Shown here piece by piece: positions 6,934-12,593 of a stretch of DNA of 17,201 nt. This DNA is from an uncultured Lachnospiraceae bacterium. Its GTDB lineage: Bacteria > Bacillota > Clostridia > Lachnospirales > Lachnospiraceae. Below the pieces are notes generated by a model. It did not search any database, was not told the origin of the DNA, and saw only the letters and a program-made list of their open reading frames with translations. Position 1 is the stretch's first letter. Every line of letters starts with the position of its first letter. The stretch lies in contig CADCOL010000127.1 in assembly GCA_902803015.1 (NCBI GenBank), positions 1 to 17,201 on the forward strand. Reading direction: 5' to 3'. Position numbers and translations under genes: made by a program.

Positions 6934-6996
6934 TACTACGACAGATGTACTACGACAGCCGTAGCAACGACAGACAAAGTAACGACAGCCGTAGTA
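6934..6996. repeat. Phased ACGACAG repeat array just downstream of the PadR promoter
   Basis: ACGACAG occurs four times on the same strand at 6938-6944, 6952-6958, 6967-6973 and 6982-6988 (spacings 14, 15 and 15). The first two copies are part of TACTACGACAG (6934-6944, 6948-6958). The second and fourth are part of a perfect 13-bp repeat ACGACAGCCGTAG (6952-6964, 6982-6994) in which CTACG-N5-CGTAG (6950-6964) is palindromic. The array covers the start of the leader of an autoregulated-looking operon, so it is a candidate multi-site operator. Which protein binds is unknown. The rest of 6997-7081 shows only a ribosome binding site. Confidence 0.7.
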
Positions 6997-7081
6997 AAGA
7001 AAGGTCGGCAGAGATGCCAAAGAAAGCAGCAGGGCCCGACAGAAGCGGACGCGCGGACGAGGGTTCGGAAAGGAACAAAGA

Positions 7082-7420
7082 ATGGTTGAAATCAGCAGCG
7101 ATGTCATTCGCGGGTATAACGATACGATGATACTTTTCCTGCTACTACGGGAACCTTCCTACGGATACGAGTTATCCAAACAGATCAAAACTCTTTCCGA
7201 CGGAAAGTACATCATCAAGGAAACAACATTATACTCGGCCTTCTCGCGAATGGAAAAGAACGGATATATCGAATCCTTCGAATCGGAAGCATCCGATACG
7301 GGAAAGAAAAGAACTTATTACAGGATTACCGATGCGGGAGTTCGATACTATCACGAAAAGTGCGAAGAATGGCAGTTAACCAAAGAAGTAGTAGAGAGAT
7401 TTGTTTTAGGCGAGGCATAA
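7082..7420 (+). CDS. PadR-family transcriptional regulator
   Basis: This 112-residue winged-helix regulator starts at ATG 7082 with AAGGA at 7070-7074. Typical PadR blocks are IRGYNDTMILFLLLREPSYG at the N-terminus, YGYELSKQIK, ETTLYSAFSRMEKNGYIESF (recognition helix and wing) and RTYYRITDAGVRYY. The short form has a single C-terminal helix for dimerisation, as in PadR subfamily 2. It is the first gene of an operon with DUF1700 and DUF4097 genes, an arrangement common in Firmicutes and usually autoregulated. The repeats in the leader (6928-6996) are the likely binding region. Its inducer is unknown. Confidence 0.93.
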   Translation: MVEISSDVIRGYNDTMILFLLLREPSYGYELSKQIKTLSDGKYIIKETTLYSAFSRMEKNGYIESFESEASDTGKKRTYYRITDAGVRYYHEKCEEWQLTKEVVERFVLGEA

Positions 7421-7436
7421 AGTAAAAGGAGATACT

Positions 7437-8483
7437 ATGGACGCGATAAAAAATTATTTGGACAATATGTTCGCAAACCTTCCCGGAACACCAAGCGTGT
7501 TGCGTGCGAAGTCCGAGCTTGGACAGATGATGGAAGATAAATACACGGAACTGATTGCGGAAGGAAAAAGCGAGAATGAAGCGGTCGGAAGCGTGATTTC
7601 CGAATTCGGAAATCTTTCGGAACTGGCGGAAGCACTCGGACTGGAAGAAGAAATTAAAGAGCAGAAAGCAGAAGAGAATTCAAATCCCGGACGGATTCTT
7701 TCCACCGAAGAGGCAGCAGGTTACATCAGGATGCGTACGAAGAAAGCGCTTTATACCGCACTCGGAATCGCACTCTGCGTATTAAGCCCGATTTGCCCGA
7801 TTTTTCTGACGGAAGTCGGAAACAATATTTCGGATATCTTTGCTCCGATCGGGATGTTTGCCATCGTTATGGTCGGTGTGGGATTCATCATTTACGGCAG
7901 CAGCTTAAAGAGACCCTGGAAATATATTCATAAAGAAAAATGCACATTATCCATGGATACCACAAAGTATGTATCGGATGAACAGGAACGTTTCTACGGC
8001 TCCTACGTAGCGGAAATGATTGCGGGAATTATCTGCTGTGCATCTTCCTGGATGCCGGCGGCGGTCTTCGACGAATTCACCGCATACGGCAATGTATTGG
8101 GTGGCTCCTTCTTCTTTTTGATGGTTGGAATCGGAGTATTCCTCTTAATCCACTCCCATATCCGCAGAGGAGCATACCGGAACCTGTTAAAACTGAACAA
8201 AGCAGGAACCATGAAGGCTTCCTACAAAGCCGCTGAGCAGGGAAAAGAAAGTGAAACCATGGGAGAAACCATCGGAAAGGAAATCGAGAAGAGCCTGGAT
8301 AAAAAGGAAGAGGTAAAATACATCAGTCCGGTTGCGGAATTCATCATGGATGTTTACTGGCCCACCGTAATCTGCTTATATCTTTGCTCGAGTTTCATTA
8401 CATTTAAGTGGGGATTAACCTGGATTATCTGGCCCGCAGCGGGAATTCTGCACAGAGTATTCAGCAGAAATCTGACAGAATAG
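7437..8483 (+). CDS. DUF1700/HAAS (permease-prefix-like) domain membrane protein
   Basis: This is a 348-residue protein. Residues 1-70 form a soluble helical domain of the DUF1700/HAAS type: a short N-terminal helix, then LRAKSELGQMMEDKYTELIAEGKSENEAV and VISEFGNLSELAEALG. That part is typically found next to PadR regulators. It is followed by about six hydrophobic segments (104-124, 135-154, 190-211, 219-241, about 306-325 and 328-343) with a basic/acidic cytoplasmic stretch at 250-300. The start ATG has AAAGGAG nearby and lies 16 bases after padR. No catalytic motif is visible. In such modules the protein is thought to be part of an envelope-stress or membrane-signalling unit with the DUF4097 partner; that role is inference. 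Confidence 0.85.
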   Translation: MDAIKNYLDNMFANLPGTPSVLRAKSELGQMMEDKYTELIAEGKSENEAVGSVISEFGNLSELAEALGLEEEIKEQKAEENSNPGRILSTEEAAGYIRMRTKKALYTALGIALCVLSPICPIFLTEVGNNISDIFAPIGMFAIVMVGVGFIIYGSSLKRPWKYIHKEKCTLSMDTTKYVSDEQERFYGSYVAEMIAGIICCASSWMPAAVFDEFTAYGNVLGGSFFFLMVGIGVFLLIHSHIRRGAYRNLLKLNKAGTMKASYKAAEQGKESETMGETIGKEIEKSLDKKEEVKYISPVAEFIMDVYWPTVICLYLCSSFITFKWGLTWIIWPAAGILHRVFSRNLTE

Positions 8484-8495
8484 GAGAGATTGAAT

Positions 8496-9368
8496 ATGAA
8501 AACATTTAAAACAATATATTTAACAGTAATGATTCTTACGACAATCTGCGTGGTCGGATTGTTCGGAACCAGAAGATTCATGATATTCAAAGGATGGTTT
8601 TCCGATGCGGATATCGTAAAGGAATCCGTACAGGTAGAGCCGTTTAAGGAAATAATTCTGGATGCGGATGTTGCCGATTTTACCATCGTGGAGGGAGAGG
8701 AATATCGTGTGGATTATGAATATCCTTCCAATATCGCGGTAAAGGGAAAGGTGGAGAACGAAGTCCTGAATCTTTCCGTAATCGGAAAAAAGAATACGGG
8801 TTACGGCCTTTTCGAAGTGGATGGAAAGGGCATAAATACGGTGGATACGAAACTTACCGTTGTGGTTCCGAAGGGAAGCGAAGTAAAGGTTGCGGATCTT
8901 ACGATAAGAGCAGGTCAGATCCGGTTGTCCGACAGGGATTTTGATACACTGAAAGCAGATTGTGCGGCGGGAAATCTGGATTTAAAGAAGGTGAAAGCCG
9001 ATAAGCTGGAAGTGAAGGCGGATGCCGGAAATGTGGAGATTGACGATTCTACTTTTGAAGATGCCAAATTTACGCTTGCGACGGGAGCATTAAATGTGGA
9101 AGACAGTGTCATCGGAAATCTGGAAGCACAGAACAATATGGGTACTCTGACCCTTTATAAAACGAATTTTACCAAGGGAACTCTTGAATCCAATCTCGGC
9201 AAAGTCGATGTGGACGGGGAATTCGAGGAATTAAAAATCGTCAGTAATCTCGGCGGAATTAATGTGGACTCCGAAAATATCGAGAATGCAAAACTGGATT
9301 TGTCTGTGGATTTAGGTGACATCATCGTTAACGGCGAAAAGAAGACCCCTGCCTACACACAGAATTAA
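8496..9368 (+). CDS. Membrane-anchored DUF4097-family beta-strand repeat protein
   Basis: This 290-residue protein has an N-terminal hydrophobic segment (about residues 7-24, TIYLTVMILTTICVVGLFG) acting as an uncleaved anchor or signal sequence. An extracytoplasmic region follows, made of regularly repeating beta segments with alternating hydrophobics (for example LDLKKVKADKLEVKADAGNVEI and the related NNMGTLTL, SNLGKVDV, SNLGGINV and VDLGDIIV). This is the right-handed beta-helix-like pattern of DUF4097 proteins, in which G-[NDK]-[LVI] turns recur about every 20 residues. ATG 8496 is preferred over TTG 8490 because the AGGAGA site at 8482-8487 has good spacing to it. It is the last gene of the PadR operon. 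No enzymatic residues are recognised; a structural or sensing role at the membrane is likely but unproven. Confidence 0.85.
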   Translation: MKTFKTIYLTVMILTTICVVGLFGTRRFMIFKGWFSDADIVKESVQVEPFKEIILDADVADFTIVEGEEYRVDYEYPSNIAVKGKVENEVLNLSVIGKKNTGYGLFEVDGKGINTVDTKLTVVVPKGSEVKVADLTIRAGQIRLSDRDFDTLKADCAAGNLDLKKVKADKLEVKADAGNVEIDDSTFEDAKFTLATGALNVEDSVIGNLEAQNNMGTLTLYKTNFTKGTLESNLGKVDVDGEFEELKIVSNLGGINVDSENIENAKLDLSVDLGDIIVNGEKKTPAYTQN

Positions 9369-9383
9369 TCCGGCCCAAAACGG

Positions 9384-9785
9384 TTATTTGGTAATAATAT
9401 CACTCAGTTTCTTTCCATAGAAAAAATCGTGAACCATCTGATCGTATTCTTCCCAAAGAGGAAGCGTCTGGCAGGCTGCTTTTCTCGGGCAGTCATTCGT
9501 TTTACCGGCAAGGCAGGCTACGGGGGAGAGGGTACCTTCCATCAGTTCGATAATCTCTCCTAAGGTATACTCTTCCGGCTTGCGGCAAAGCTTATAGCCG
9601 CCGCCCTTACCGCTTGTACCGGTAACCAGACCGCCGTTTACCATTTCTTTTACGATAATCTCCAAATACTTTTTAGATATCGCCTGCCTGGCAGCTATGT
9701 CCTTTAACGGGATGTAGCTGCCGGTGTCGTTTTCTGCCAGATCCAGCATAACGCGAATTGCATAACGTCCTTTTGTAGAAATCAT
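9384..9785 (-). CDS. Rrf2-family transcriptional regulator with three clustered cysteines
   Basis: This 133-residue winged-helix protein has the Rrf2 signature MISTKGRYAIRVMLDLA, then IAARQAISKKYLEIIVKEMVNGGLV (HTH), GKGGGYKLCRKPEEYTLGEII (wing) and EGTLSPVACL. Cysteines at 91, 99 and 105 (C-x7-C-x5-C) correspond to the iron-sulfur ligands of IscR, which have C-x5-C-x5-C. CymR, the cysteine regulator of Bacillus, lacks them. The start is ATG 9785 with GGAGG on the reverse strand at 9793-9797. It is divergent from metY-cysK, and dyad sites overlap both promoters, so it most likely represses sulfur-assimilation genes and itself. The signal could be an iron-sulfur cluster, redox state or CysK/O-acetylserine as in CymR. 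The gene converges on the DUF4097 gene with only 15 bases between and no visible terminator. Confidence 0.92.
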   Translation of the reverse strand: MISTKGRYAIRVMLDLAENDTGSYIPLKDIAARQAISKKYLEIIVKEMVNGGLVTGTSGKGGGYKLCRKPEEYTLGEIIELMEGTLSPVACLAGKTNDCPRKAACQTLPLWEEYDQMVHDFFYGKKLSDIITK

Positions 9786-9829
9786 AATCTGTCCTCCGAA
9801 TTCCCCGTAATATGCGAAATAACAATGCT

Positions 9830-9860
9830 TTTACCTATTATAGCGCAGGGTAAATAGGCA
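9830..9860. promoter_or_regulatory. Candidate Rrf2 operator overlapping the rrf2 promoter
   Basis: TTTACC (9830-9835) and GGTAAA (9849-9854) are inverted with 13 bases between. The overlapping pair TACCTATT (9832-9839) and AATAGGCA (9853-9860) forms a second near-perfect dyad. The same ACCTATT core recurs at the metY promoter (9895-9901). The dyad covers the TATAAT of the leftward promoter, suggesting autorepression. Confidence 0.5.
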
Positions 9861-9866
9861 AATCAA
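9837..9866 (-). promoter_or_regulatory. Promoter of the Rrf2 regulator gene
   Basis: On the reverse strand TTGATT (9866-9861) and a perfect TATAAT (9842-9837) are separated by 18 bp, giving a start near 9830 and a leader of about 45 bases to the ATG at 9785. Confidence 0.6.
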
Positions 9867-9894
9867 GAAAGAAAGTTTTAAAAATTTTTAATTT

Positions 9895-9913
9895 ACCTAT
9901 TGACACGGTAGGT
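9895..9913. promoter_or_regulatory. Candidate Rrf2 operator at the metY promoter
   Basis: ACCTA (9895-9899) and TAGGT (9909-9913) form a perfect dyad with 9 bases between, spanning the -35 hexamer. It shares the ACCTATT core with the dyad at the rrf2 promoter, which is what a common regulator would need. Confidence 0.5.
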
Positions 9914-9928
9914 CAATGGTGATAAGGT
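9900..9928 (+). promoter_or_regulatory. Promoter of the metY-cysK operon
   Basis: TTGACA (9900-9905) is followed by 17 bp and TAAGGT (9923-9928) with an upstream TGA extension at 9920-9922. The -10 is weak but the -35 is perfect. A further dyad, GATAAG (9921-9926) / CTTATC (9932-9937), covers the -10 and presumed start (about 9935). Confidence 0.6.
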
Positions 9929-9981
9929 ATGCTTATCAGTCGAAAGACTTCCTTGATTAATTTTTTTGAAAGAGGCGTAAA

Positions 9982-10092
9982 ATGAGTAACTTTAGAAACA
10001 CTCAACTGCATACTTGGATGTGTTGTCGAATGCAGGACTCCCGGGCGAATGAAAAGGCCGGTGCATTTGAGTGTTTTCGAATGCGCCCTTGA
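9982..10092 (+). CDS. Putative Cys/Met-rich leader peptide of the metY-cysK operon
   Basis: This 36-codon ORF in the metY leader is preceded by a good ribosome binding site (AAAGAGG ending at 9975, six bases before ATG). The peptide begins MSNFRNTQLHTWMCCRMQDS and ends FECFRMRP. Codons 12-17 are Trp-Met-Cys-Cys-Arg-Met, with tandem TGT codons at 10021-10026, a third Cys at codon 31 and three internal Met codons. The stop TGA (10090-10092) lies 35 bases before an intrinsic terminator stem. Sequence 10038-10046, just beyond the footprint of a ribosome paused at the Cys pair, can pair with the terminator 5' arm. This fits ribosome-mediated attenuation by Cys-tRNA (or Met-tRNA) availability. The beginning QLH and later DSRA also occur at the start of MetY. 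There is no experimental proof. Confidence 0.7.
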   Translation: MSNFRNTQLHTWMCCRMQDSRANEKAGAFECFRMRP

Positions 10093-10127
10093 AAAGACAA
10101 TGTAACCCAAAACATTGTGAGCCGTTG

Positions 10128-10158
10128 CCCGGGAGATAAAACCTTCCCGGGTTTTTTT
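10128..10158 (+). terminator. Intrinsic terminator (attenuator) upstream of metY
   Basis: CCCGGGA (10128-10134) pairs with TCCCGGG (10145-10151) across a 10-base loop and is followed directly by seven Ts (10152-10158). It stands 122 bases before the metY start, so it must be overridden for expression. Confidence 0.85.
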
Positions 10159-10202
10159 ACGGCCGCACGGGAAGATGCGAATCGCAATCCGTTGCGGGCC
10201 GT
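10159..10202 (+). other. Strong GC-rich hairpin between the attenuator and metY
   Basis: ACGGCC (10159-10164) pairs with GGCCGT (10197-10202). The stem continues GCA/TGC and CGG/CCG with single-base bulges, capped by a TGCG-AAT-CGCA hairpin. It has no T-run. Possible roles are a 5' end stabiliser for the metY-cysK mRNA or a processing site. The A-rich stretch 10205-10264 that follows shows nothing beyond the ribosome binding site AAAGGAG (10265-10271). Confidence 0.55.
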
Positions 10203-10280
10203 GCAAAACGAAACTGAAAACCGATAATAAAAAAGAAAAATAAAAGAATTCAATTTAAAAAAGCAAAGGAGATTATAATC

Positions 10281-11567
10281 ATGAGCAATTATAAATTCGA
10301 AACCTTACAGTTACACGTTGGACAGGAACAGGCAGATCCCACTACGGATTCCAGAGCGGTTCCCATTTATCAGACGACTTCCTATGTATTCCATAACAGC
10401 CAGCATGCTGCAGACCGTTTCGGCCTGGCAGATGCCGGAAACATCTACGGAAGACTTACCAATAGCACACAGGATGTTTTGGAGAAGAGACTTGCGGCAC
10501 TCGAAGGCGGCAGCGCAGCATTGGCGCTTGCATCCGGAGCGGCAGCCATTACCTATACGATTGAAGCACTTGCAGCAAACGGCGGCCACATCGTTGCACA
10601 GAAAACCATCTACGGCGGAAGTTACAACCTCCTCGCACACACTCTTCCGCAGTACGGTATTCAGACCTCTTTTGTGGATGCACACAATCTTGCCGAAGTA
10701 GAGGGTGCCATTCAGGAAAACACCAGAGCCATCTATCTTGAGACCCTGGGCAATCCGAACAGCGACATTCCCGATATTGATGCAATCGCAGAAATCGCAC
10801 ATAAGCATGGCTTACCTCTGGTAATTGACAATACCTTCGGAACCCCTTACCTGATTCGTCCGATTGAACACGGAGCAGACATTGTGGTTCATTCCGCAAC
10901 GAAATTCATCGGTGGTCACGGAACGACTTTGGGTGGTATAATTGTTGAGTCCGGCAAGTTCGACTGGAAAGCAAGCGGAAAATATCCGAACATTGCTGCA
11001 CCGAACCCCAGCTATCACGGAGTATCCTTCTATGATGTAGTGGGACCGGCAGCATTTGTTACCTATATCCGTGCAATCCTTTTAAGAGATACCGGCGCAA
11101 CCATTTCTCCGTTTAACGCATTCCTCTTACTGCAGGGTGTTGAAACCTTATCGCTTCGTCTTGATAGACATGTGGAGAATACGAAGAAGGTTGTGGAATT
11201 CTTAAGCAACCATCCTTTGGTCGAGAAGGTAAATCATCCTTCCTTACCGGATCATCCGGATCATGCGGTATACGAAAGATTCTTCCCGAACGGAGGCGGT
11301 TCCATCTTTACCTTCGAAATTAAGGGCGGTAAGGATGCGGCTTGGAAGTTTATCGATAATCTGACGATTTTCTCCCTGCTGGCAAACGTAGCGGATGTAA
11401 AGAGCCTTGTCATTCATCCTGCATCCACCACACATTCCCAGCTTTCCGAAGAGGAACTTCTGGATCAGGGAATTACCCAGGGAACGATTCGTCTTTCCAT
11501 CGGTACCGAGCATATCGATGACATCATCGCAGACCTCGAAGCAGGTTTTGCGGCAGTACAGGCTTAA
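10281..11567 (+). CDS. metY: O-acetylhomoserine aminocarboxypropyltransferase (O-acetylhomoserine sulfhydrylase)
   Basis: This 428-residue PLP enzyme of the Cys/Met metabolism family makes homocysteine directly from O-acetylhomoserine and sulfide. The N-terminus FETLQLHVGQEQADPTTDSRA, then YQTTSYVF, NIYGRLTNST and LEKRLAALEGG, are the typical MetY/MET17 pattern. LALASGAAAI and YLETLGNPNSDIPDI follow. The PLP lysine is Lys208 in HSATKFIGGHGT, followed by GGIIVESGKFDW. The length of about 430 is that of MetY, longer than cystathionine gamma-synthase (about 380), which supports the direct-sulfhydrylation call. It forms an operon with cysK, 36 bases downstream. Expression is probably limited by the upstream attenuator and the Rrf2 sites. 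O-acetylserine activity is possible in addition. Confidence 0.95.
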   Translation: MSNYKFETLQLHVGQEQADPTTDSRAVPIYQTTSYVFHNSQHAADRFGLADAGNIYGRLTNSTQDVLEKRLAALEGGSAALALASGAAAITYTIEALAANGGHIVAQKTIYGGSYNLLAHTLPQYGIQTSFVDAHNLAEVEGAIQENTRAIYLETLGNPNSDIPDIDAIAEIAHKHGLPLVIDNTFGTPYLIRPIEHGADIVVHSATKFIGGHGTTLGGIIVESGKFDWKASGKYPNIAAPNPSYHGVSFYDVVGPAAFVTYIRAILLRDTGATISPFNAFLLLQGVETLSLRLDRHVENTKKVVEFLSNHPLVEKVNHPSLPDHPDHAVYERFFPNGGGSIFTFEIKGGKDAAWKFIDNLTIFSLLANVADVKSLVIHPASTTHSQLSEEELLDQGITQGTIRLSIGTEHIDDIIADLEAGFAAVQA

Positions 11568-11603
11568 CGGAAACAGAACATAAAAAGAAAGAAGGGCAGA
11601 GTT

Positions 11604-12536
11604 ATGGCAAACATTTACAAGGGAACACTGGGATTAATCGGAAATACCCCCCTCGTTGAGGTAACAAACATTGAGAAGGAACTGGGCTTGGAGGCAACCA
11701 TTCTGGTAAAGCTTGAGTATTTTAACCCCGCAGGAAGCGTAAAGGATCGTATCGCAAAAGCGATGATTGAAGATGCGGAAGAGAAAGGACTTTTGAAGGA
11801 AGGAAGCGTTATCATCGAGCCTACCAGCGGAAATACCGGTATCGGTCTTGCATCCATCGCGGCAGCAAAAGGATATCGTATTATCTTAACCATGCCGGAA
11901 ACCATGAGTGTGGAGAGAAGAAACATCTTAAAGGCTTACGGTGCGGAAATCGTTCTGACCGAAGGTGCAAAGGGCATGAAGGGTGCGATTGCGAAGGCGG
12001 AAGAACTTGCGGCGGAAACTCCGAACAGTTTTATTCCGGGACAGTTTGTAAATCCCGCCAACCCTGCCGTTCATAAAGCAACCACCGGTCCGGAGATCTG
12101 GAAGGATACGGACGGAAACGTTGATATCTTTATCGCAGGTGTCGGCACCGGCGGTACCGTAACCGGAACCGGCGAGTATTTGAAAGAGCAGAATCCGAAC
12201 ATAAAGGTTGTGGCACTTGAGCCGAAGGATTCCCCCGTTCTTTCCGAAGGACATGCGGGAAGCCATAAGATTCAGGGTATCGGTGCAGGATTCGTTCCCG
12301 ATGTACTCAATACCGGGGTTTACGACGAAGTATTTACCGCTCCGAACGAGAATGCATTCGAGACTGCAAAACTACTTGCAAAGAAGGAAGGAATCTCCGT
12401 GGGAATTTCCTCCGGCGCGGCATTGTACGGCGCAATCGAGCTTGCAAAGAGACCGGAAAACAAGGGCAAGGTTATCGTTGCACTTCTTCCGGACAGCGGC
12501 GACAGATACTATTCGACCGCACTCTTTACCGAATAA
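11604..12536 (+). CDS. cysK: Cysteine synthase A (O-acetylserine sulfhydrylase)
   Basis: This 310-residue PLP enzyme makes cysteine from O-acetylserine and sulfide. Signature blocks are IGNTPLVEV, the PLP lysine Lys47 in [11 protein letters not shown], the substrate loop [26 protein letters not shown], the phosphate loop [21 protein letters not shown] and SSGAA near the C-terminus. The length is standard for CysK. The ribosome binding site is GAAGGG before ATG. It shares a transcript with metY. In Bacillus, CysK also binds the Rrf2 regulator CymR, so location next to an Rrf2 gene makes a similar signalling link worth considering (inference). No terminator was found before the trp promoter, so some readthrough into the T-box leader is possible. 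Confidence 0.96.
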   Translation: MANIYKGTLGLIGNTPLVEVTNIEKELGLEATILVKLEYFNPAGSVKDRIAKAMIEDAEEKGLLKEGSVIIEPTSGNTGIGLASIAAAKGYRIILTMPETMSVERRNILKAYGAEIVLTEGAKGMKGAIAKAEELAAETPNSFIPGQFVNPANPAVHKATTGPEIWKDTDGNVDIFIAGVGTGGTVTGTGEYLKEQNPNIKVVALEPKDSPVLSEGHAGSHKIQGIGAGFVPDVLNTGVYDEVFTAPNENAFETAKLLAKKEGISVGISSGAALYGAIELAKRPENKGKVIVALLPDSGDRYYSTALFTE

Positions 12537-12554
12537 AATATTTTCAAAAAAGAA

Positions 12555-12584
12555 TTGACAACCGGCTATATCGTTTGATAAAGT
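12555..12584 (+). promoter_or_regulatory. Promoter of the trp operon
   Basis: TTGACA (12555-12560) is followed by 18 bp and TAAAGT (12579-12584), with a TGA extension at 12576-12578. Start is expected near 12591, immediately before the T-box stem I. Confidence 0.65.
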
Positions 12585-12593
12585 ATAACCAGT

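Larger units (their letters stand above)
9935..10158 (+). promoter_or_regulatory. Transcription-attenuation leader of metY-cysK with competing hairpins
   Basis: Several structures can be read. AAACACTCAA (9996-10005) pairs with TTGAGTGTTT (10067-10076), a 10-bp long-range stem enclosing CTGCAT/ATGCAG (10006-10011 with 10030-10035). Then come ACAATGT/ACATTGT (10097-10103 with 10112-10118) and the terminator. CTCCCGGGC (10038-10046) is a perfect 9-base complement of GCCCGGGAG (10127-10135), an antiterminator that excludes the terminator. GGGCG (10043-10047) can instead pair with CGCCC (10084-10088), or CCGG with CCGG (10041-10044 with 10058-10061), freeing the terminator. No S-box, T-box or cobalamin riboswitch core is present. 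Confidence 0.65.

Noticed and set aside
6934..6996. CRISPR-like array
   Set aside because: Repeat units are only 7-13 bp, the spacers are 7-8 bp and partly repeated themselves, and no cas gene is nearby. An operator array is more plausible.
6877..7130. Two short forward ORFs in the padR leader
   Set aside because: Both run through the promoter and repeat array, lack ribosome binding sites and have low-complexity Thr/Arg-rich translations created by the repeats.
9369..9383. Bidirectional terminator between the DUF4097 and rrf2 genes
   Set aside because: Only 15 bases separate the stop codons and no stem with T-runs on either strand was found, so none is annotated.
9935..10158. SAM-I (S-box), cobalamin or T-box riboswitch in the metY leader
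   Set aside because: The leader has a terminator and competing pairings, but none of the conserved core strings (S-box AGAGGTGGAGGGA and GCAACC, T-box GGTGGNACCGCG, or B12-box) could be found. A translated leader ORF explains the arrangement better.
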